From Lagopus muta (lineage: Eukaryota > Chordata > Aves > Galliformes > Phasianidae), in the NCBI RefSeq assembly GCF_023343835.1, contig NC_064437.1, positions 24,651,001 through 24,715,000 on the forward strand: DNA of 64,000 nt, given 5' to 3'. This document shows, in pieces, positions 39,656 through 64,000 of this stretch. A program made the position numbers and the translations under genes. The stretch's first letter is position 1. Every line of letters starts with the position of its first letter. A model generated the notes under the pieces. The model did no database searches, had not been told where the DNA came from, and was given only the letters and a program-made list of their open reading frames with translations.

Positions 39656-42600
39656 TCCATAAAAGCCATGCATCGCATCCATGTGGCCTGGTGGTGGAAA
39701 AGATGCTCTGCTCATCCAGGTCGTGAATTCCTGCCCTCCCCAGCCTAGGGAAGGGCACAGCCAAGCACCAAAGTGCTATAGCACCCTAATATGACACACA
39801 TAATGGCTTATCTTCCACCATCTATGAATAACCTTGTACAAGCCATTAAAAACAGGTGTGAAGTAATGCATTTGCTATGCTTTCACAAGCTAATTGGGAG
39901 TATTACAACAAATGACTAGGTAATTAACCAGTGTTTCAACTCCAGTAATCACATATTGTAATTCTAGCAGAGCCACAAAGGCTCTAATATCAACTTGGTT
40001 TGGGAAGAAAGCAACATTAAGTTACATTCTGAATGCCTGTTCTTAAGACAAATACCATTGCCCCAGGAAGAGCAGCGGGAAGGGAGTGCTTTCCATGCTT
40101 GGAAGGACCTAGCAATCCCCACATTTCAGCCCTGCCACCTACACTGGAGCAGCCCAAGTGTGAGCAGCGTTCAGCTTGGGCTCATCTCAGCCTCCTTTCC
40201 CACCAGCAGGGCAGGACTGAGGGATGCCAGCACAGGGATACCTCTGCCAAGGCAGCTGAAGCAACTCCCCGTGTCCAATCCAAATCTCATCCATCCTTCA
40301 CTGGTCTCTGTTCTCTCCTTCTTTCCCAAGCAGCAAAGCAAAAGGGAAAACAGGGGCTCTGCTGCAAGCAGCACCTGTTTCCATAGAGATTTGCTTAGAA
40401 AACATGCGAGGCAGAGATGGAGGTTAGAGAGGAAGGCACCATGGCTTGTCCTTGTGTATCACAGACTCTCGCTCGCTGGCTATCCCGCTGCTCCAGTGTC
40501 TGAAGATGGAGATGAAGAGTTTCCTTGGCCCTGCAGAAAGCAGGGTTTTCTGATTCTCCCGGCAAACCTCGGTGCCTCGGGAGGAGATAAAAGCATGGAT
40601 GCAATTAGAGTCTCTCCTATTTGCCTTTAATCAGCTCTCCAAAGAAACAGAGGTTTCTTAGAAAATCATTGCAAACTCTTGATTGCTTCCACAGCCTTCC
40701 AGAAGAAGGAAAGAATAACCAAGACAAGCAGGGCAGAAAGAAGAGATAGCGGGAAAGGGCAGAGGATGCTGACCTGGTTTCCATCACCAGTGTGCCACAC
40801 TGGCTTGAAGTGACCATCCTCAGGGGAGTACATCAGGAGGTGCTGTCAAGACACAAAATAGAAAAGAGGGTTTGTTAAACTATGGGATGGCACCTTGAGA
40901 GAAGACAAGGCAGGTCAGGCTGGGAGCTCCTGGACATGAGCAAAGTGGCCACATTGCCACTGACACCACATCTGGGGAGAGAAGTGTCACCCAGGAACCA
41001 TGGCCATTGGGCTCCTTGTTTGATGGAGCTATTCCTGCCTCTGTGAAATAGGATTTGCTTTCCCCACGCCAAGCTGACTTGCTTTGAGAAACAATTGCCC
41101 AGCTGCCCCCCGGCAGCCGTGTCTTTGCAGTCTGGTTGCAGGCTGCTTGGTGTGAAGGAGCAGCTGCCAGGCAGTCATTCCCTCTGACTTTCTCTAGGAG
41201 CTGCTCAGCCTTGCTTCCCATTTCTTAGGACAATCTGCACAGGCATTTGCAGCCCCGCTGCTCTCCCCACTCCATGCATTTTAACGCAAGGTGAAATCTA
41301 AGCCTGCAACGCAGCCTATTGAACCAAAGAAACCAAGCCAGGCTGAGCTTCAAATTAATGGAACAAAACCCACTACAAAAACGCAGCCAGCTGGTCCAGC
41401 CCCCAGCTCCCCAAGCCACTGGTTGAGCCAGGACAGCTATCATGCTGCCAACCAACAGATTGCCCCAGTGGGTCGGCAGCTCATGGCCATTTAGCACATC
41501 CACTGCTGAGCACACTGCAAGGCGTGAGTTCCTGCCAGAGCCCTGGAAATGCAAATGAAAGCATGGCACTTCCAGGGAGGTTTCACCATTCCCTGGCTAT
41601 GGTCCGAGCTGCTTCTCACATCTGTCCCCATGCGCTGCAGGAACGTGGTCAAAGGGTTCTTGTGATCAACAGAGGCAGAAGCACAGAGAAACAGGAGCTT
41701 GTGGAAAAACACAAACGCCAAACAAGCTCCCCAAGCCCCTGCTTTATATTCAGGCTTTATATATATCCAGCCATCCATTTGTCAGGAATGGAGGGTGCAG
41801 CGTTCTCCATCTGCAATGTCTCCTTATGCTATGCTGGCAAAAATCAAACACTCGTTCTGTTCACAGCTGTGCACATCAACCTGAGAAGTCTGTCCAGCCC
41901 TCCCTGCCTCTCATTTCCCAGGTGAAGTCAGACCGTGCTGCTAAGAGAAGGGCCAGAGCCCCCTGATCACTCCTGCTTGCAGGGCGGCCTCCTCCCAACC
42001 ACAGCACCCACTGTGCCTCTGCCCTCATTGCAGTTAAGAGGAATGATTGCAGACCATCACTTCTCCACTTCCTTCCCAGGCTGAAACCTGACCCACTCCT
42101 ACAGCCAGTAATAACATCTCAAAGTTAATTCACTGGAGTTGTACTCATTTGCGGCCAAAAATAGTGCTTAATACTCTTCCCTCAGCACAGAGGCTGGTCT
42201 GAGTGGTCAGCCCCACAGGCACAGCACCAACGGCCAGCTAAGCAAGGCAATGAATTGCTTTGTGCAAGGGAAAGCATTAGGGAGCACAGCAACAACTGAT
42301 ACCCAGCAGAACACCACCCACCCACCCCCAGGAAATGCAGCTTCATTCCCATAACCCCCATGCCTCAGTTTCCCCACCTGTGAGCAGGAACAGCAATGCC
42401 ACATATCCATCCAAAGAAAACAACCCCACACCTACTCCTTCTCCAGGGAAAAACAGGGAGAGCTGCTCAGGGCTGTTTAAGAGGCTCATGCCACACACCT
42501 GCTGTGCACTCATCCTGTGCAGCTGGGAGCAGGCACCAAGCCGGGGGCCAGCACTGAGAACCTCTGTATGGGTGGCAGCTCCTTCTCCAGCACAGAAAAG

Positions 42601-43276
42601 AGACAAAATGCAGAAAGCCTGAGAGCAGCATGCTGTTTTCTCCTGGAAATGTTCTTCTTCTGCAATATCAAAGCTTTGCATCCCAACCAGCTCCAGGTCT
42701 GTGCCCTTTGCATGGCACCCCATTGCACCCCTCTGCTCTCACTCCTGCTGTGAGGTGCAAGACGCTGCTCCCCAAGGGTGAAGAAGGGGGGGTTGCTGAT
42801 TGGCATTGCCTCTGCACAGCTCCTGCTGACTTCCAGACGTGCTGCAAGCTGTGAAAGGAGGTGAGATGTGCTGCTGGGGTGTAACATCACATGCCAGAGG
42901 GGCTCAAGCTGGGGACGGGCTCTCCAAAAATTACATCTGTGTCCATGAAACTCATCCTCTGAAAAAGTATTTGAAACAGTGTGATGGCACTGTGTTTTAA
43001 GCTTCTTTTATACCTGAAGTAAATTATCAGGCCGTGTGCAAGGCCACTCTGATACTTCTGCAGCCCAGGCACCAGGCTCTGCCTGCAGCGCTGAGTAGAG
43101 GGCTAAACTCCACTAGGAGGTAAAGCCCTTGGATTATTTCCTTCCTCTACTCCTCCCATTTTGGAAAGGCAAAAAAACACATCATTCACTATGCTCGTGA
43201 AGCAGATCTGTGAAAATCAATCTGCAAATCGCATCATCTATGGCAGATTGCTCCATAAATTGACTGACTGGGTCCC

Positions 43277-43289
43277 GGGGGGGGGGGGG
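43277..43289. repeat. G13 homopolymer
   Basis: An uninterrupted run of 13 G follows GGTCCC, in intergenic DNA. Confidence 0.9.
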
Positions 43290-43777
43290 AAGAAACGTGG
43301 GAGGGAAAACTCATACAAAGCATCTGGATCAGGTCTGGCTCCAGCAAATCGCTGTACATCCACCACCCTTCTGCTATCCCAGTGGTACCAGTACCTCTGC
43401 TGGCAGCATTGTGTCCAAGCCCTCAGTGCAGCTCAGCCAGGAGGATGCCAGCTGGGAAGGGGAGCAATTAATGTGTTATGCATTCATTTATAAGGATTTT
43501 GTCACTTCACTGAGGCAATGCAAGCCCATAGGAGAGGTGGCTCCCATCCTCCCTCTCTCCCACTGCCACCTATAATGCCCAAGCTGACCCAAAAAGGGGC
43601 TCCCAAAGTGTTTCCTGCAGGCACTGTGTACCAGAGACCAATTCCCAGGTAGCCTGTTGTATTTTGCCTGCTCACGTGGGATCTGGCATTAATACATCAA
43701 ACGAATGAAAAAAGAGAGGCGCTGAACCAGGTTGGGCAATTCAAAGGAGGAGCAACAATTGCATGTGCTCGTTGTGG

Positions 43778-43875
43778 AGGATGCTTACACATGGGTGGGA
43801 TGCTCACCCACGGAGGGGGGTGCCTGCCCATGAAGGGGGATGCTCACCCACGGAAGAATGCTCACCCAAGGAGCC
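43778..43875. repeat. Short local tandem repeat (GGATGCTCACCCACGGA)
   Basis: About five imperfect copies of a 17-22 bp unit like GGATGCTCACCCACGGAG occur in a row in intergenic DNA just downstream of the CACNA1E 3' end. Confidence 0.7.
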
Positions 43876-44854
43876 ACCAGCACTGCCATCCTGCTATGCC
43901 ACGTGGCTCTCAGCATGAGTAAGCGCAGCCCCACTTCAAATCCCACACACATCCTCAACACCCGAAGAGCACACTTGTAAGTGCCATCGGAGGAACAAAA
44001 AGGGAAGGGGGGGACGAGAACCACCCCCGGCATCTCCCCTCCAAGCTGCTTGGGAAAAGCTCGCTGCAGCTCACAAAGCACCAGCAACCAGGGCAGTCAG
44101 GGACAGGCATGCCATGATGCTCTGAGACATCCCTGCCAGCAGGACAGGGCTTTGGTGCACTGAGAGATGCACCCTGCTCTTTCCTTTGGCCTTGCAGGGT
44201 TGAGGACAGCACCCAGAGGCCACATTTCATTTCCAGTAGTGTCTGTGTCCCCACATCCCTGCAAGGAGGAGCACCCCCCAGTTCCCCCACCAGTTCCCAA
44301 TTTATCCCCTGTCTCCTGAAGCTATTCTCAGCAGGTACAATCTGCATTGCCATTGTTATTCAGATGATGTACAGATAATTTTAACCTTTCTGTTCCATTT
44401 GTCAAGGTTTTTTTTTAGCCTCCACGCCTGCCAGGCAGAGCACTGCCTCCCTAGCAGCAGAGGCTCCTGCTTTGCAGCACCAGGTTCCCTTGCTAGGGAT
44501 GAGCTCCTCTTCCCCTCATTGCTTTGGTTGGGGTAGGCTCACGTTGAGGTGGCCCAGGTGAGCACAGCAGTTGCCTCAATCCTTCCCTGAGCCCTTCTTG
44601 GTGCAGCACCCACAATAAAACAAGAGCCCTGCTGCAAAGCCACGCAGCACAGCCATCACCCACAACTAGCCTGCAGCCTGCCGCAGGCTGCTGGCAGCCT
44701 GGAAACTTGCTGCGCTCCCAACAGCTCTGTGCAGGAGAAGCACAAGCCCTGACTTCAGCTTCTTCCCTTGACAACTCACCCGGAGGCTTTGGACCAGGCA
44801 ACAGCACCTGCATGAGAAAGAGCCAAAGCAGGGGGAGGTTCTTTACAACAAGGT

Positions 44855-44860
44855 TTTATT
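44855..44860 (-). promoter_or_regulatory. Candidate poly(A) signal for CACNA1E
   Basis: A canonical AATAAA lies on the minus strand, read as TTTATT on the plus strand, in an A-rich context and followed by a TTGTTGTAAAG segment suited to cleavage about 15 nt later. It is the first canonical hexamer I find downstream of the stop codon. Confidence 0.5.
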
Positions 44861-46146
44861 TTTGTTTCCTTTTGACAAAAAACATGGAAGTTGTACACGG
44901 CCGCCCGTCGGCTCGGCTCCACGGTAGGTCTGAGCGAGCACACTGCAGTACAGCATCCCGCCCCCTCCCCCTGCCTCAGCCTGCCCAACACCTTTTTGGG
45001 GGGAACCTCCTGTCTCCCCTCCTACGCTCACAACAAACACTGATGGCAGATCTTGAGTCTTGGAGGAGAAAGGAATGTCCAAAAAGCCAGGGAAGAGAGA
45101 CATTGTGCGGCAGCAACATGAGTCCAGTGACTTCAGAAGAGGGATGCTGCAGTGGTGCATGGGGGCTGTTCCTCACCCCCTTGGTGCAGTCCTTCCCGCA
45201 GCCCTGCCAGAGTTGGTTTTGATTTCGCAGCCTCTATGGCCCTGCAGTCCCTGTCTGCTGTGGGAGCTGCTATGGGAAAGGCCAGATAGGGGCATTTTTG
45301 TGCTGCCCCCTAAAAAAGAAAACCAGGCTGCTTTGCTCATACAAACGTATCCCACGTGTCAGTAAAACAGGGGTCCTAGGCAGCAAAGCTTGAGTTCAGA
45401 CCATCGACGTCTCAGCACCCATTGGTGTGATGCCATGTCCTCGTCCTCTTCTTCTTGGCTCTGCCACCAGCAGTCACAGCAGCACGCACCCCCACCCCCG
45501 ACCCCAAAAGCTCTGGGTTGCAAAAGCCTGCCTTGTTTAACATGGTTTGCTAGGAAACACTGCAAAGCATCACTATGCATCAGCCCCATTCTGGGTCCGA
45601 GAAATGCGAATCCCCAAATCCATCCTTTCACCCAATGAAGACACAAGGAGCTGCCACCTTCCCAGCCCTGGGGCTGCTCCTGGGACACCCTGCTGCATGT
45701 GGGAGGAGACAATGCCGGTGCCTAAATTTAGAGGACATACAGCAGCTGCAGCTGTCTGCTCAGAAGGAAAGAGGCTTGCATGGGGCCAGCAGGACTGGTT
45801 GGAGGTTTGGTTCCATCAGTGGAACCTATTTCTAGGGGCAAGCATTAGCCATTAGAAAAAGGGTTTTGGTTCACAACAGAGTCTGACCTTTTGGAACTGG
45901 CAGGATTTGCTCTGGGGGAGCTCTATGAGCAGTCGGGCAGGGGCTGATCTGCACATGCAGGAGCGGGGCTGCGTGTGCCCAAAGCATCTGTCAGTGGGGA
46001 GCAGTAGGTTACCGGGTTGCCAGGCCACCACTAAGGCAGAAAATGCGATTCCCACTGCTGTGAATGCCTTGGGGGCATGGGGACATCCCTGCTTCTCTAT
46101 TGCATCCAGTGAACCCCGCCGGGGCTTGGTCAGATGACTAAAACAA

Positions 46147-46210
46147 ATCCATGTATGTGTATATCTTTATATATACAGCATATAAATATATATACACACA
46201 CATACCGTAT
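46147..46210. repeat. AT/CA dinucleotide-rich patch
   Basis: Interrupted TATA and CACA dinucleotide runs lie inside the probable 3' UTR of CACNA1E. Confidence 0.75.
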
Positions 46211-46639
46211 ATACACGCACAGGCACACCTAGAGTTCTCCTTATAGAAATACAGCTATATCAATGCGAGGCGGGGTACATTGGCAGCACTGAGCCCCCCC
46301 TCCCCCGCTGCTTCCACCCACCCCAACCAGTACAAACCAGTTGGCTTTGGCTTGGCCCCCTGGGTAGGCAGAGCTGCTGCTATCTGCGCTGTGCCCCCAG
46401 ACCCCACACCTCACCCCTTCCCTTGGCCAGCATGAGACCCTTAGGGAGGGAAACTCAAAGCCAGGGCAGCACAAACCCAAGCGCAGAACCCCCGCGCTGG
46501 GATGCTCTGGCCATGTGGAGCACAAAAGCAGCATCACGAGCGCTGCCAGGTCCTGCTCGGGCATCCCCAAGTGCCTCTCACTGCAGCTGGGTGCTCTCAT
46601 TGCCCCCAGCCAGGCCTCTCCACCTCTGGCCAAATACTT

Positions 46640-46760
46640 CTCTGTGCAGAAAAAAAAAGTGATCGTAATAAATGAAAGTCGACAGGTTTTAATTTTTTTT
46701 TTTTTTTTTTTTTTTTGCACAAAGACTTTTTTTTTGTTGTTTCCCCATTCTGGTCAGTTG

Positions 46761-46792
<32 letters not shown>

Positions 46793-46862
46793 GTCGTGTT
46801 TTTTGTGTTCATGGTTTTTTGTTTGTTTGTTTCGTTTTTGTTGTGGTTTTTTTTTTTTAAAC
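46640..46862 (-). repeat. A-rich low-complexity region in CACNA1E 3' UTR
   Basis: In the mRNA sense it is A-rich, with A24 at 46693-46716, (GAA)n at 46765-46786 and AAAC repeats at 46815-46850. It starts about 100 nt after the stop codon. Confidence 0.85.
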
Positions 46863-46968
46863 TTCCCCCTTTGCGTTTGGTTTTGGTTTCATTTCATTCC
46901 CAGGCGTGGCGAAGAGCATGCATTGGAGAGGGCAGGGCGGCGGGGCGGCAGCGGCGGGGACACAGCCT

Positions 46969-63255
<16,287 letters not shown>

Positions 63256-64000
63256 CTACAGGGGGGAAAAAGGGTTCAGGCAACACCAGTCCTGCCCCAG
63301 ACCAGAAAGTCTCCAGGGCCACAAGAGGTGACAAAGCCCCGAATCCAGGCAACATCCTACTAACAACCCACCTCCAAGGCCACGATAGGACACGGTGAAC
63401 GTTTGCAAAGTGCCTTAAATTGGAAAAATGTGCTGTTATTACTGTTAAATATTTATTCCACTTTTCCTGAGCCTAAAAATACTCTAACTGCAAGAGTATT
63501 TCTTCCCCTGTACGGGTTTTTTGGAATGCGTAATTGTGGAATATCTTCTGCCTCCAGCTATTTTGCTCAAATAACGCCCACAGACTTTACTGCTTGGGGA
63601 TTTGTTCACAATGATGTTAAAAAAAAAATAATAATAATAAATCCAATACTACCACACAGCAGGGAGGGGGGCTGACTCAGATGGCAGTTGCTTAGCATGG
63701 AGAACACCTGGAGCCGGTGCTGAGATGTGTGGGATGGAGAGGCCAAAACCAGCCCAGAAAATCTTGGGGAAGGATGAGACCATACAGCAGTGCTGCCAAG
63801 CAGCGAGCGATGCGCTACCTGCTCTGAAATTCTGCTTCACCCCCCTCCCTAACAGCAAGCAGCAGGAGATTGCTTTTGTTATCACAGAGGCTTGCTCATC
63901 GGGCAAGCTGAAGATCCTGAGTGCTAATAGAGATGCTTTGTGAGATCCTCAGCACGGGTGTTAGTCACCGTGCTGCTGAGCCAGTGCTGCGAGCACGTGT
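63256..64000 (-). other. CACNA1E: CACNA1E intron running off the right edge
   Basis: No exon encoding the IVS5 end that should precede VFGNIKL was found here. The sequence contains an A/T trinucleotide run at 63619-63642. The rest is unremarkable. Confidence 0.7.

Larger units (their letters stand above)
26411..44835. other. Intergenic region between the zinc-finger promoter and CACNA1E 3' end
   Basis: About 18.4 kb holds CR1 fragments at 28.5, 34.6, 35.0, 39.0 and 39.5 kb, a SINE-like piece at 31.65 kb, an A30 tract and small tandem repeats. No supported coding exon was found on either strand. Confidence 0.6.
44836..46968 (-). other. CACNA1E: Probable CACNA1E 3' UTR
   Basis: About 2.1 kb follows the CACNA1E stop before the first good minus-strand AATAAA. 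Read in the mRNA sense it opens with an A-rich region at 46640-46860, including an uninterrupted A24 (46693-46716) and a GAA run (46765-46786). It also holds an AT/CA-rich dinucleotide patch (46147-46210). I see no competing coding frame. The 3' end is inferred only from the polyadenylation signal. Confidence 0.55.

Overview
The window is vertebrate nuclear DNA, almost certainly from a bird. It has spliced genes with consensus splice sites, a CpG-island promoter, microsatellites, and many 3' fragments of CR1 LINEs, which are typical of avian genomes. I think a galliform such as chicken, turkey or quail is likely, but the sequence alone does not fix the species. There are no prokaryotic operons, CRISPR arrays or plasmid or phage features.

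Right third (about 44.8-63.3 kb, minus strand): the 3' half of CACNA1E, the alpha-1 subunit of the Cav2.3 (R-type) voltage-gated calcium channel. I can place 13 constitutive-looking exons and one alternative exon. They run from the domain IV pore loop through IVS6, the EF-hand, the pre-IQ and IQ calmodulin-binding region and the C-terminal tail to the stop codon at 46969. Using one of the two alternative exons, the exons join in a single frame to 684 codons plus a stop. The 5' two-thirds of the gene lies beyond the right edge. Two 97-nt exons (59983-60079 and 55943-56039) encode alternative versions of the same EF-hand segment.

Middle (about 18.5-25.5 kb, minus strand): a C2H2 zinc-finger gene with seven fingers in one coding exon (19099-20259). 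It is probably the ZNF648 orthologue, judged from its place next to CACNA1E and from finger features. It has a 5' UTR exon in a CpG island at about 25.4 kb. Its first intron holds a degenerate duplicate of the coding exon (about 23.0-23.97 kb), broken by several stops. An imperfect minisatellite (25.65-26.41 kb) lies just upstream of the CpG island.

Remaining sequence: 1-18.5 kb and 26.4-44.8 kb hold no gene I can support. They contain CR1 fragments on both strands, one tRNA-derived SINE-like fragment (31.6 kb), homopolymer tracts, and a CpG-containing GC-rich patch near the left edge (0.65-1.1 kb). Most open frames there are chance frames in GC-rich DNA. The two genes have no evident functional link; their adjacency matches the vertebrate CACNA1E-ZNF648-GLUL neighbourhood as I remember it.
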